Assembly: GCF_030733265.1 (NCBI RefSeq) | Contig: NZ_JASHJI010000004.1 | Location: 248,001 to 312,000 of the forward strand | Source: Roseibium sp. MMSF_3412 | Lineage (GTDB): Bacteria; Pseudomonadota; Alphaproteobacteria; Rhizobiales; Stappiaceae | Direction of reading: 5' to 3' | Length of the DNA stretch: 64,000 bases | In this document: positions 8,891 through 17,290 of the stretch, in pieces | Numbering within the stretch: the first letter of the stretch is position 1 | Layout of the letters: the number at the start of each line of letters is the position of its first letter | The notes under the pieces: model-generated | The model's database searches: none | Told to the model about the DNA's origin: nothing | What the model saw: the letters and a program-made list of their open reading frames with translations, nothing else | Position numbers and translations under genes: made by a program

Positions 8891-8908
8891 TGGCACACAT
8901 TTGGCACA
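8891..8908 (+). promoter_or_regulatory. Left arm-type site, TGGCACA-4 bases-TGGCACA
   Basis: Two TGGCACA heptamers 11 bases apart, 66 bases inside attL and just ahead of the integrase start. The same pair occurs at 41189-41206 near attR, in the same orientation. Paired direct repeats flanking an att core are typical arm-binding sites of tyrosine integrases; the role is inferred. Confidence 0.5.
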
Positions 8909-8924
8909 GTTAAAGGTAAGAGTA

Positions 8925-9992
8925 TTGGCAACCATCAGACAAAAGGCACCGGGCCAGTGGCACGTCCAAATCAGAAAGCGCGGGTTCCCAACACAGACAC
9001 AAACATTTCGCACCAAGCGAGACGCTCAAAACTGGGCCAATGAAATTGAGACCGAGATTTATCGCGGACGTTTTCGAGATCAACGAGTAGGAAGAGCGCT
9101 CACCTTTGGTGCTTTGATAAACATCTATCTGGATGAAGTAACGGATCATCGCCCTAGTGAGGCGTCAAAAGTTTCCGAGCGTTTGCGACTTGAACGCTTC
9201 CTAAGAGAGGAACGTAAGCTTTGCGCATACGATGTCAGACATCTACAGCCAGAGCATTTCGACGAATACAAAAAACAACGTTTGAACGCCCCCTCTCCTC
9301 GAAAAGGGCGCAAAAAAATTTCGGCCAGTACCGTTAAGCGCGAACTCACTCTTCTCAAACGCGTTATCGACTACAAGAAACGGGAACTTGGCATTCAGAT
9401 TAATCCGGTCAACACCACCGATGTGGCGCGACCAGCGGTAAATGATGAGCGTGATGTTCGATTGGAACGCGCACAAATCCGCCGCTTGTTAGAAGAGTGC
9501 TATGCAGCGAGAAACAAGTTTCTTGGCCCTTTCGTAGAACTCGCGCTGGAAACCGGTTCTCGCCGAAGCAACTTACTTCGCTTGAAGTGGGACGATCTCG
9601 ACCTCGCCAAGAGAAAGATCACTCTTCGAGCCATCAAGAATAGTCGAAGCCCGGAAGAAATCAAAGATCATGTTACAGGTTTATCACCAAGAGCAATAGA
9701 GATCCTTGAGTCTCTACCCAAAACTGATGCTTTCGTTTTCCCGGTTAGTAGTGACTCAATCCGAAAGGCTTTTGAGCGAGCCAGAGAGCGAGCAGGTGTC
9801 CCCCACTTCTGGCTACATGACACGCGGCACGAACGAATTTCAAATCTTATCGAAGAAGGATGGTCCATCGTTCAAGTAATGGCATTAACGGGCCATAGGG
9901 ACGTAAAATCGCTTAAACGATACGCAAACCTGCAACCAAATTTCATTGCAGATGAACTGGAAAAGTTGCATTCGCGCCGTGCTTCTGAGTAG
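8925..9992 (+). CDS. Tyrosine site-specific integrase of the island
   Basis: About 355 residues. I chose TTG at 8925 because it gives the usual opening M-A-T-I-R-Q-K with an AAGG site nearby; an upstream TTG at 8901 is the alternative. The N-terminal half holds an AP2-like arm-binding segment and a SAM-like core-binding domain (about 55-170). The catalytic domain shows ETGSRRSNLLRLKWDDL (first Arg), HDTRHERISN (HxxR), LTGHRD (second His) and LKRYANL (nucleophile Tyr), so the active-site set appears complete. It should catalyse integration and excision between attL and attR. It reads away from the tRNA, the usual layout for tRNA-targeting islands. Confidence 0.93.
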   Translation: MATIRQKAPGQWHVQIRKRGFPTQTQTFRTKRDAQNWANEIETEIYRGRFRDQRVGRALTFGALINIYLDEVTDHRPSEASKVSERLRLERFLREERKLCAYDVRHLQPEHFDEYKKQRLNAPSPRKGRKKISASTVKRELTLLKRVIDYKKRELGIQINPVNTTDVARPAVNDERDVRLERAQIRRLLEECYAARNKFLGPFVELALETGSRRSNLLRLKWDDLDLAKRKITLRAIKNSRSPEEIKDHVTGLSPRAIEILESLPKTDAFVFPVSSDSIRKAFERARERAGVPHFWLHDTRHERISNLIEEGWSIVQVMALTGHRDVKSLKRYANLQPNFIADELEKLHSRRASE

Positions 9993-10071
9993 TTAGGTTA
10001 ATTCTTTCGCAATGCTATCGTTTACTTAGCAGCAACGGTGCGACTTCAGATTCTGGAAAGCCTAAGTCGCA

Positions 10072-10425
10072 TCATTCTGCTAATTGTTGGGCAGACAATT
10101 CATCAACATACCTTCTCATTGCTTCTTGCGTAAAACAAGTACGCTTGCCGCGCTTAACGGGTTTCGGTCCCTGACCTTTGTGAACCAAGTCTCGCAAGGC
10201 TTGTTCGGACATTGAAAGAAGCTTAGCAGCTTCGGAGAAATTCAATAGCATACGCTCATTTAACGGTACGTCGTTTGTGCCCGTATTGGAATGGTGTCTT
10301 GAATCGCAAATCCATGTTGGTAGCTGATCATTTCCTACAAGATACGTTACTTTTAACTTGCCTTGCGATGCCGCCAATATTGTTCTAGGGTCAAGACAGG
10401 GATAATAAAACTCATTTTTATACAT
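10072..10425 (-). CDS. Small HTH protein, excisionase/AlpA-like
   Basis: 117 residues, ATG at 10425 preceded by GGAG at good spacing. The C-terminal half (from about residue 59, MLLNFSEAAKLLSMSEQALR, then VKRGKRTCFTQEAMRRYV) is an HTH_17/MerR-like excisionase fold. The first 58 residues are not recognised. It converges with the integrase gene across an 8-bp inverted repeat (TGCGACTT at 10039-10046, AAGTCGCA at 10064-10071). Being next to the integrase, it is the best candidate directionality factor or island regulator. Confidence 0.6.
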   Translation of the reverse strand: MYKNEFYYPCLDPRTILAASQGKLKVTYLVGNDQLPTWICDSRHHSNTGTNDVPLNERMLLNFSEAAKLLSMSEQALRDLVHKGQGPKPVKRGKRTCFTQEAMRRYVDELSAQQLAE

Positions 10426-10478
10426 CTACATTACTCCAGTATTATTCACTTTGACATGTAGATTATACTGACCACAAT

Positions 10479-11078
10479 TCAACAAAGTTCGAAAGCATAT
10501 TTCAACGCTAGGTAAACCGTGGTGCTGGGAGAGTGGACCGTGATAAAGGCGTTGATGTCTTCGTCGCTCCACGCAATGTGACCTGCGCTATTTGTCTTTA
10601 TGTTCTTCACCAATCGAGTCGGATTGCGATCATGCAAACCATAATCGATCACGAATTCGAAGACTTGCCTTAGCACATTCTGCATTCCATTCGCCGCTTC
10701 TGGCCTATCAAGCATCTCATCTCAGCGCATCAATAAGTGCTTCGGCTCAAGACTTTTGAATGGCTTGTCACCATCGTTGTTTCGCTCAAAGAAGCGGTCG
10801 AGGATTTGTCTTCATACACACCTGGTACGCGTTGCATGGGAACGAAAAGCGGCGGACTAGCAATATTGCGCTACCAACGCTCTGAGCATTTCGAGCCTGG
10901 CCTTTTTTGGCGTTTCTTCCGGCTCGGGACCTTTCAGGCGCCCATGCGTGCTAGCCGATAGCCTTCCAGAAACTCCGGGGAGCATTCAGGCCCTCGGAGC
11001 CGAAGTTTGCGGCCATTGCGACGGTAATTTAGGCGAACATTGCCATGTCTGTCACATTCACTTCAATTCAGTTTTCAT
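10479..11078 (-). pseudogene. Degraded second tyrosine integrase
   Basis: Pieces of one phage-type integrase can be read in order on the minus strand but in different frames. ATG at 11076-11078 opens MKTELK, then a 4-base insertion shifts into CDRHGNVRLNYRRNG... up to RLARMGA and a TGA near 10940. After further decay comes ILDRFFERNNDGDKPFK...KHLLMR, a TGA, then DEMLDRPEAANGMQNVLRQV and on to YAFELC at 10479. The frame ends before the catalytic R-HxxR-H-Y part, so the protein is both broken and truncated. It sits just downstream of its own small HTH gene (11087-11323). Confidence 0.75.
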
Positions 11079-11086
11079 GGCGGCCC

Positions 11087-11323
11087 TCAGTTGTCCCAGG
11101 GGTTGCCATCATTGGGAGCTGAAAGATGATCCAACGTCTTATCAAGCGCATTGATATCCGAGACGGTCCGGAACCATAAGCGGATTGAGGCGGGCATGAT
11201 CTTGTCTTTGCTCAGCGTGTCGAACATAGACGCACTTACGCGAATGTATTGGGCCACTTTGGTTCTGGAGAGTCCTCGTCGAGGTCCGGAGGGCTTTGAG
11301 GACTGGGCTGATGCGTCGCTCAT
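11087..11323 (-). CDS. Small HTH protein of the dead integrase module
   Basis: About 78 residues from ATG at 11323. The pattern GLSRTKVAQYIRVSASMFD, then a KIMPASIRLWFRTV-type wing and a C-terminal NPWD, is that of the small excisionase/MerR-like proteins encoded directly before rhizobial integrases. The stop is 9 bases from the start of the ruined integrase, so this was a two-gene module. It may be intact itself, but its partner is dead. The 385 bases upstream (11324-11708) contain nothing I can assign. Confidence 0.5.
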   Translation of the reverse strand: MSDASAQSSKPSGPRRGLSRTKVAQYIRVSASMFDTLSKDKIMPASIRLWFRTVSDINALDKTLDHLSAPNDGNPWDN

Positions 11324-11708
11324 CCGGCCAGGCTTTGTTGGCATCAGCAAGACTGGAAACAGCCTGGGTAAAGACCGTATCGGAAGTGCCTTTGGGGAAA
11401 GTGTAACGAGATGGTGTCAATCAAAGCCTCCTTTAAGGCCCTAACCGTGGTTACCACCCGTCTTCAGGGAGAAGCCCAATCATTGGGATATCGTATTTCA
11501 AATAGACGTAGATGGGACAGTTTTGGAATTCAACACACTGGGGCGAAATCTCGCAAAGACATTCACTATGTCAAAAGAATAAACGGAGAAAGCTATAGTT
11601 TTTCATGAGATTTACTCTTGGTGCCTCATAAAAAAGTGCATTTGGCTGGATCATCGTGATGTGGCTTTTCACAATTACTAAATTCGATAAGCCACGGACC
11701 GAGGACGA

Positions 11709-12197
11709 TCAAAAACTGCTTTTCAACACCGGCCATGCCAAGTGAAATGAAGCAATGGATGTTGCCGCATAAAACACTGTAGCCATGCTAACAATTCTCG
11801 GTAGAAGCCAGACATGCACAACCTGCTTAATGCCTGATTCTTCGCCTAAGACCTTGAGGCTTGACGCAAGTTCGCGGCTTTGAAATACACCCCAAAAGGA
11901 AATGATTGCAAATCCAGCGCCCAAACCACCAGGCACAAGCAACGCAGGAGCGATTTTTTCAAAGTCTGCTTCTGAACCGAGTGCGTAACTGATCATGCCG
12001 CCGGAAATTGCTGCGAAAAGAGTTGTCGCCTCGATCATCAGCCGGACATAGAAGCGCCACAGATCGACCAGCCGCCAATATTCATCATAGAGGCGATCGG
12101 TCTCGCCGTGTAGTCGTGACACTCTTGGCTCCTTGTCTGGGAACGCTATCGCAGGTTTCATTCTTTGCACAGAAAGCCATCGTTTTTCCGACTTCAA
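11709..12197 (-). CDS. Membrane protein of unknown function, third gene of a three-gene operon
   Basis: 162 residues with a charged N-terminus, then about three hydrophobic segments (ATTLFAAISGGMISYALG; ALLVPGGLGAGFAIISFWGV; a C-terminal one around SMATVFYAATSIASF). I do not recognise the family. Its ATG overlaps the stop of the nuclease-like gene by 4 bases (ATGA), so it is made from the same transcript. In a defence setting a small membrane partner next to a nuclease-like protein could be an effector, but that is inference. Confidence 0.6.
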   Translation of the reverse strand: MKSEKRWLSVQRMKPAIAFPDKEPRVSRLHGETDRLYDEYWRLVDLWRFYVRLMIEATTLFAAISGGMISYALGSEADFEKIAPALLVPGGLGAGFAIISFWGVFQSRELASSLKVLGEESGIKQVVHVWLLPRIVSMATVFYAATSIASFHLAWPVLKSSF

Positions 12198-13903
12198 TCA
12201 GGTTGGGGAAATGGAAGAAACCAAGTCCTGCAAAACCTGTAATGCAGAAAGCGCAACACCTCGGGCAAACCACGCTGTGGGTAGAAGATAATAAAGGCCA
12301 GAAGCACGACGGGATCGTCGCGCAGCTGATCGGGTATGTTTGGGGTCATCGTTTCCGATGCATCGCGTTGCAATTTGCTCCACTCATATCTATGAGGCAA
12401 TTGCTTGGATAGATTCTTGCCGTTGTCCGCTCGCCAAAGTCCGTATTCCCATTTTTGCGCCGGAACAAAGCTGTTGTGCATCAATCGAGTCATGTCTGGC
12501 CAAACTGACTTGGCGCGTGACTTTAAATTTGTCCGAACGAAGCAGTGCAGCAAACCTTCCGCAAAGTAGGAAGACTTTGATTGGACCTCGCTCGCCAAGT
12601 TTTTAGAACTTGAGCCTAGCACTCCAATCAACTGAGAACGGATGCAGTCCTCAAGGTTATGATAAGGGGAAGGCGCATACCCACCTTCAAATTTCAAGTT
12701 TTGAGCGGTTATCCATTGTATTATGGCCAAAAACTCCAAATTCGGCTGGTTTGTCGCATCTCTCATACGCCACGCTACCACATTGGCAAATACCTGTGGT
12801 ATTGCGGCTTCTCCCCAAATCTCTAGCCTCGTTACACCGTGTTTCGTTAGCAACGAAATGGTTCGTTTCTGTTCTTCACGCAGACAGACGCTAGGTACAT
12901 CCTGCTTCTCGTCAATTCTGAGAAGCGACAGCAGAGAGAGTGTTTTCAGCGCCCTAGCGTTCCAGAGAATTCTGTCTGAAATGCTACCTCCTTGTAAATA
13001 TACTTGGTTCAGGTCTTTTTTTTCGTCCTCTGAACCCGCTTCGAGATTTTCAATTCTTTCTCTAACCTCTTCAAGTAGGTCGATTATGGAGGAAAACATC
13101 GCTATCCGAGCGGTTTCATAAGCTCTTAAACTGTCCCCTACTAGTTTATAGCCGTATCGATCCAAAGCACAGGCGTATGCAGCCAAGAGTGAAACCCAAG
13201 CTGCAACAACAGCGTTGTGGTTTGAGGAACTGACGTAGTTTCTGATGGCAAAGGAAACAAACAGCGACGCTGCAAGCATTGATCTCACAAAAGCGGGTTT
13301 CTTCGTGCTGCTTCGCTTTTTGGATATTGCCAGAATTCGGTCAAGTGATTTCGATATTAATGCGAGGTCGGGCTGATCCTTTCCATCAACATTGTACATT
13401 CGAATAAGATTCTCGTGCACAGAGAAGTCGTCTGGCCAGAAATTTCCCGAATGAGCTATTGCCCAGCGCAGCAACTGACCACGGGATAATATCTTCAACC
13501 GTGTGTTTGTATGAAAACCACGGAATTCAAGGTCCTGATTTATATCATCAATTGTACGTTGGACTTCTTCTTCAACTTCACCATTTGTTACCAAATAGCA
13601 CCGATGGGGCGTTCCTGGCACTCCTGGGTAGGTTATGCGTTGCTCAATCAGTTCAGTCAGTTGTGGTCGAATTTCGCGGAACTGCGATTGGGTCAACCGA
13701 CTACCCGGGTTCCCCTTTAACTGAAAACAACAGGGCACGCCGTCCGGTCCAACAGTGATAACGTCTTTGCCAAACTCTATTGGCATGTGTCGCGTAGAAT
13801 GAATTACGGTATGGCCTTCACCGACCAACATCTGAAGGAACGCCGCTTGGTAACCCCGTTCACCAATACTATCCAACCAATGTTCGATTAGCTTCTCTAT
13901 CAC
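12194..13903 (-). CDS. Restriction-nuclease-like protein of unknown family
   Basis: 569 residues, GTG start at 13903 with GGAA in front. The first 120 residues look like an Mrr/PD-(D/E)XK nuclease core: EFGKDVITVGPDG, then CCFQLKGNPG, matching the D...(E/Q)xK pattern. A hydrophobic stretch follows at about 215-250 (VVAAWVSLLAAYACALDRYG), then a long helical part with no recognised domain. It is the middle gene of three overlapping genes: 35 bases overlap with the upstream gene and 4 with the downstream one. A role as a DNA-targeting defence protein is plausible from the fold and the island setting, but I know no named system with this trio. Confidence 0.6.
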   Translation of the reverse strand: MIEKLIEHWLDSIGERGYQAAFLQMLVGEGHTVIHSTRHMPIEFGKDVITVGPDGVPCCFQLKGNPGSRLTQSQFREIRPQLTELIEQRITYPGVPGTPHRCYLVTNGEVEEEVQRTIDDINQDLEFRGFHTNTRLKILSRGQLLRWAIAHSGNFWPDDFSVHENLIRMYNVDGKDQPDLALISKSLDRILAISKKRSSTKKPAFVRSMLAASLFVSFAIRNYVSSSNHNAVVAAWVSLLAAYACALDRYGYKLVGDSLRAYETARIAMFSSIIDLLEEVRERIENLEAGSEDEKKDLNQVYLQGGSISDRILWNARALKTLSLLSLLRIDEKQDVPSVCLREEQKRTISLLTKHGVTRLEIWGEAAIPQVFANVVAWRMRDATNQPNLEFLAIIQWITAQNLKFEGGYAPSPYHNLEDCIRSQLIGVLGSSSKNLASEVQSKSSYFAEGLLHCFVRTNLKSRAKSVWPDMTRLMHNSFVPAQKWEYGLWRADNGKNLSKQLPHRYEWSKLQRDASETMTPNIPDQLRDDPVVLLAFIIFYPQRGLPEVLRFLHYRFCRTWFLPFPQPD

Positions 13904-14462
13904 GCCATTCCAGCCTCTTCTTCTCGATGATTTCCTTCTGCTTCCTTTCGAACTCGGGTCTCTTGGGATCGCTCATCAACTCTTCAATCTTAGGTCTCAT
14001 AGAAGGGCTAATCACCATTGTTGGCATGCTCGGCTTTCCGTCTTCATCAAAGTCAATTTGAACTTTTTCGAGAGCCTCCAGTATCGTCTCAAACGAAAGT
14101 GGATTTCCTTTCCAATCAATAATATTGCCCGTTTTCTTTGTTGTTTGATCAATCACCTCAAAGAACATCGTTGCCTGATGGCTAGCCAACGCTTCCGCAA
14201 CAGGAACAAAGTACTTAAGGATTTCATCGAAAGTCGAATACAGAATTTTGTTCGAAGGAATTCTTGATGTTGCTGAGAACTCACGAAAATCGGTATCGTC
14301 ATTTTCTCCATCCGGACGAATTATGGCTGACTGATCTCCTTCAAATACCCGGTGTCGGGGAACTTCACCTATTCCTGGAGACCTGACCTTGGTTTCATGT
14401 TCGACGAATCTACTGACCAATTCTTCGATTTCATTTTCTAGCTGCGGAATAGTTTCTTGCAC
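13869..14462 (-). CDS. Unknown acidic protein, first gene of a three-gene operon
   Basis: 197 residues from GTG at 14462, with AAGG seven bases ahead. The protein is strongly charged. The C-terminal half has a clear conserved-looking block (VIDWKGNPLSFETILEALEK, then DFDEDGKPSMPTMVISP) ending in a charged helix with KKRLEWRDREANR. I cannot assign a domain. It overlaps the following nuclease-like gene by 35 bases, which argues that both products are made together. Confidence 0.55.
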   Translation of the reverse strand: MQETIPQLENEIEELVSRFVEHETKVRSPGIGEVPRHRVFEGDQSAIIRPDGENDDTDFREFSATSRIPSNKILYSTFDEILKYFVPVAEALASHQATMFFEVIDQTTKKTGNIIDWKGNPLSFETILEALEKVQIDFDEDGKPSMPTMVISPSMRPKIEELMSDPKRPEFERKQKEIIEKKRLEWRDREANRTLVG

Positions 14463-14606
14463 TATCTTGCCTTCTAATCACTGTAACAAGCTGGACTAAG
14501 TGTGTTAAGTTGAGAATATACTTTTAGTTGTGAAAAGTCAGCATGCCTTTGGGAGCAAACTGGGCATGACTGTTGGGACGTGACGCCTCGCTTAACTTTG
14601 TTTTTT

Positions 14607-14752
14607 TTAGGCTGCAATACATCGCAACAAGATCGTCCTATCGGCACTAGAGGCAGTCTCCCAATTCCTTGGCTCCAGCTTCTCGAAATCGATCGTTTCT
14701 GATGCGCTCGAAAAACTCTTTTCAATGCCGATGAAATAAGAAAGCTGATCTA
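14607..14752 (-). other. Possible frameshift extension of the pentapeptide gene past an A7 run
   Basis: The pentapeptide-repeat gene ends CCA AAA AAA TAG (T7 on the plus strand, 14753-14759). A shift of one base backward on the A-run lets reading continue IDQLSYFIGIEKSF...SADRTILLRCIAA to a TAA at 14607-14609, about 48 more codons of protein-like composition. It is either programmed -1 slippage or a recent one-base deletion that shortened the protein. The rest of the gap down to 14463 holds nothing else I can name. Confidence 0.4.
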
Positions 14753-15703
14753 TTTTTTTGGTAGTAGGACAGTCTGATCTACCAAACCCCACATGTTGAA
14801 TAGAAAAAGCCCAAGCATGCCATACTTGGCTATCTGAACGAATATGGAGATAAGGTGCAGATTTCTGTAACCTAAAAGGCCACCAAATCTAGGTGTTATT
14901 CTCGACCGATCTTCCGACAGTGCAAGCGAAGCGACTTTCATCGTTAGTAGAAAGCGGACACAGTTGTAGATTATGGAATAAAATATGAATGCTGTGGCAA
15001 TCCAGCCTTCACGATAGCCTAAAAGCACCTGCCATACCGCGTATTCTGTACACAAAGAGCCTTCTTGGCCGCATAGGGCGTTGTTTCCCAAATTTGCGAG
15101 ATAGTAGTTCATTGCCAGGCTTGCATAAGCTTCAGCGAGCAAACTGAGCATAAAGATAATTGGGGGGAACAGTGAAAGTAATAGTCTTAAACCCGTATAC
15201 TCAAAGCGGAGCGAAGTCCATTTGTCAATTCTATCGCCTGAAAATACTGCGCCGTAAACACTTGTCTGATCGGGTGTAAAATTAACAGCATCCCCCAAAT
15301 CAGCACGATCAAAAACTGAAAAGCTAAGTTTTGCATTGGTGAATATACTTTTGTAGAATTTCGCACCAGTAGCCGTAACTCGCTCCATATTTGCGCCTGT
15401 AAAGTCCGCAGAGGTAGCGTCAGCACCGTCTAATTCGGCACCAAAAAGATCGCAACTATCAATAAATGAGCAACCAATCAGGGTTGATTTAATAAACTTC
15501 GTCTGCCGAAATATACATCGTTCGAAAGTCAACCCGGAGATAACAGCGCCAGTGAAATCTACGCTTGAGAAGTCACATTCGCTGAAAGTCGCTTCCTCAG
15601 GTGCCTTGGTTTCTTTAAGGTCTTCACCTCTGAAACTGAGGCCGCTTACTGTTCCAGTAGCGGCCTCAAAACTAGACTTATTAGCCTTGGGCTTGTCGCT
15701 CAT
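14750..15703 (-). CDS. Pentapeptide-repeat membrane protein
   Basis: 317 residues from ATG at 15703 (an upstream ATG at 15724 is possible). Residues about 20-160 are pentapeptide repeats of the A(D/N)LxX type (FSECDFSSVDFTGA; AELDGADATSADFTGANM), forming a right-handed beta-helix. The C-terminal half has three or four membrane segments (LLLSLFPPIIFMLSLLAEAYASL; WIATAFIFYSIIYNCVRFLL; YGMLGLFLFNMWGLV). The start lies inside the 3' end of the antitoxin-like gene (23-base overlap), so it is coupled to the higBA-like pair. Its function is unknown; a membrane-anchored beta-helix may be a sensor or effector. Confidence 0.75.
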   Translation of the reverse strand: MSDKPKANKSSFEAATGTVSGLSFRGEDLKETKAPEEATFSECDFSSVDFTGAVISGLTFERCIFRQTKFIKSTLIGCSFIDSCDLFGAELDGADATSADFTGANMERVTATGAKFYKSIFTNAKLSFSVFDRADLGDAVNFTPDQTSVYGAVFSGDRIDKWTSLRFEYTGLRLLLSLFPPIIFMLSLLAEAYASLAMNYYLANLGNNALCGQEGSLCTEYAVWQVLLGYREGWIATAFIFYSIIYNCVRFLLTMKVASLALSEDRSRITPRFGGLLGYRNLHLISIFVQIAKYGMLGLFLFNMWGLVDQTVLLPKK

Positions 15704-16073
15704 CGTCTTGCGTCCGAGTTCCAAAAAGGACTTCGAAAGGAATCTGTAACTCGGTGTGGAACGCTCTCATTGCGCTAAGGGTTAAGGGACGCCTTCCCTG
15801 CAAAAACTCTGTGATGCGTCCGCGTCCAATGCCAGTTCGACGCGCCAAATCAATCCGTCTCAGCTCGCGCTGCTCCATTCGGAATATGATTGCTTCGACA
15901 GGGCTCGCTTCGGGTATTGGAAAAGCTTTCTCTTCGTAGTCCTCGATTAGCAAGGCCAGCGCATCCATGAGCGCTGTGTCTTCTTCTCGATCCGCAATGA
16001 TTAGAGCTTCGAGACGCCGCAGAGCTTTTGCGTGCTGCTCTGCATTCTCGATCACATGGACAACGGAAGTCAT
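15681..16073 (-). CDS. HigA-type antitoxin (XRE HTH)
   Basis: 130 residues of the COG5499 HigA type: an N-terminal helical part with a V-H-V-I-E-N-A-E-Q-H opening and a run of acidic residues, then an HTH at about 70-125 (RRIDLARRTGIGRGRITEFL, then GRRPLTLSAMRAFHTELQIP). It would bind and neutralise the toxin encoded one base upstream and repress the operon. ATG at 16073 follows the toxin stop by one base. Its own 3' end overlaps the start of the pentapeptide gene. Confidence 0.85.
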   Translation of the reverse strand: MTSVVHVIENAEQHAKALRRLEALIIADREEDTALMDALALLIEDYEEKAFPIPEASPVEAIIFRMEQRELRRIDLARRTGIGRGRITEFLQGRRPLTLSAMRAFHTELQIPFEVLFGTRTQDDERQAQG

Positions 16074-16074
16074 A

Positions 16075-16338
16075 TCAATTCACCTGTTGTACGATCAGCT
16101 GGCCATTTCCCTTGAAGCCGACAATAGCGTCTATCGAGCTGCCTGATGCTCGTAATGGGAAGTTCCAGTGAATGTGGTCTTGGCTGCTTGCATTAGCGAA
16201 ACTGGCTATCACATCACCTGGACCGAGCCAGCTTGCACTACGCACGATGCTGAGCCATGCTCGTAGCTCTCGTGCCTTCGAAGAATTCGGAGAGACATTA
16301 ATCACTCCTTGGATCAAGTTTGTTCCTGTCACTCTCAT
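16075..16338 (-). CDS. HigB-like toxin (putative mRNA interferase)
   Basis: A short basic-aromatic protein with the HigB pattern: ARELRAWLSIVRSASWLGPG, then DVIASFANAS and a C-terminal VGFKGNGQLIVQQVN strand pair. HigB toxins cut mRNA on the ribosome. The start is uncertain. ATG at 16338 gives 87 residues but overlaps a TATAAT-like -10 element; TTG at 16317 with AGGA in front would give about 80 residues and fits that promoter better. The order toxin then antitoxin is normal for higBA. Active-site residues were not confirmed. Confidence 0.7.
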   Translation of the reverse strand: MRVTGTNLIQGVINVSPNSSKARELRAWLSIVRSASWLGPGDVIASFANASSQDHIHWNFPLRASGSSIDAIVGFKGNGQLIVQQVN

Positions 16339-16350
16339 TATATAGCATGC

Positions 16351-16388
16351 TCCCATCGCGGGATCAAGAAAAAGTTCCCATTTTGGGA
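16351..16388. promoter_or_regulatory. Double palindrome operator before the higBA-like genes
   Basis: TCCCATCGCGGGA at 16351-16363 and TCCCATTTTGGGA at 16376-16388, centres 25 bases apart, both TCCC-N5-GGGA. They sit just upstream of the TATAAT-like element at 16336-16341, where antitoxin repression is expected. The second copy is a perfect TCCCA-n3-TGGGA inverted repeat. Confidence 0.6.
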
Positions 16389-16617
16389 TCAAAACACTAA
16401 ATTGATGAAAGACCCCCTGTTCCCTCGGCATGAAAATAAGGACTTTTTCAAGTCAATCAACCACTGCGTTTAGCAGACGAAATCTCCACCAAACCGAGGA
16501 AACTCCAGGATGGTTATGTGATGGACCTAAAGACTGGGGGTGCTGAATAAGGCTCTACAGCAACTGCGTATTACGTTATTAAGACTTTATTTATATTACT
16601 GCATCTAATTTGTAAGA

Positions 16618-16812
16618 ATGAGCAAAACGGTTATCTCTGTCCGACTGTCAGAAGAACGACTTAGCGATCTGGACAGCATTTGCAGCCAACTTAAAACAAA
16701 TCGATCTCAGGCGATTGATATGGCTATTCGACTGTTGCCAAACTTAATTGGTGAAAACAGCGAATTCGTTTATCGGCCGTATTGGGAAGTGGGAAAAAAC
16801 AAGGAGAAATGA
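16618..16812 (+). CDS. Ribbon-helix-helix protein
   Basis: 64 residues. The pattern TVISVRLSEERLSDLDSICS followed by TNRSQAIDMAIRLL is a typical CopG/MetJ-type RHH fold, with strand residues VISVRL contacting DNA. No toxin gene follows at once, so it is an orphan antitoxin-like protein or an island regulator. The 260 bases after it (16813-17072) contain only the palindrome GACTCGCGAGTC (16899-16910) and an ACTACC/GGTAGT stem near 17003-17031, with no gene I can support. Confidence 0.7.
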   Translation: MSKTVISVRLSEERLSDLDSICSQLKTNRSQAIDMAIRLLPNLIGENSEFVYRPYWEVGKNKEK

Positions 16813-17072
16813 CGTTATCAAACTTAAAAAAACCATTAGCACTCATAGTAACAACGTGCTGAAAAATTGCTGTTCACTTTCATAAAGGCAGCGAAATAGA
16901 CTCGCGAGTCAGCGAGAGACGAGCTACGTTGACTTTGTAAGTGATTCGTTTGATTCGGTTTTTCTTAGGATCGTTCGGCGAAGCGCCTACAAAACAACGG
17001 GAGACTACCTCCACGACCAAGCTTCGGTAGTCCCCCTAAATGCATCAAACCATCGATTCGAAAGGCTTGACT

Positions 17073-17252
17073 ATGAAGGACACTAACAGTTTTCCACGAA
17101 CATGTAAGCCAGAACTTCCTAAAAATGCTTTGGAATTTGAGCATGTAGGATGGGGGCGTTTCAAAGGACGTGCCCAAGGTGTAGTGGCTGTTTCTGGCCT
17201 TGTCGGGGTGATATTAGCGATTTGTAGTTTGATATATATTGCAACAACTTAG
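17073..17252 (+). CDS. Small single-pass membrane protein, unknown
   Basis: 59 residues from ATG at 17073 with AAAGG well placed upstream (an ATG at 17040 in frame lacks this). There is a polar N-terminal half and one C-terminal hydrophobic helix (GVVAVSGLVGVILAICSLIY). I know no family. It converges with the membrane gene at 17390-18064 across a 17-bp inverted repeat. Confidence 0.45.
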   Translation: MKDTNSFPRTCKPELPKNALEFEHVGWGRFKGRAQGVVAVSGLVGVILAICSLIYIATT

Positions 17253-17290
17253 TTTTCTGCAATATATGGAGATAAAAAATGTATAATGTA

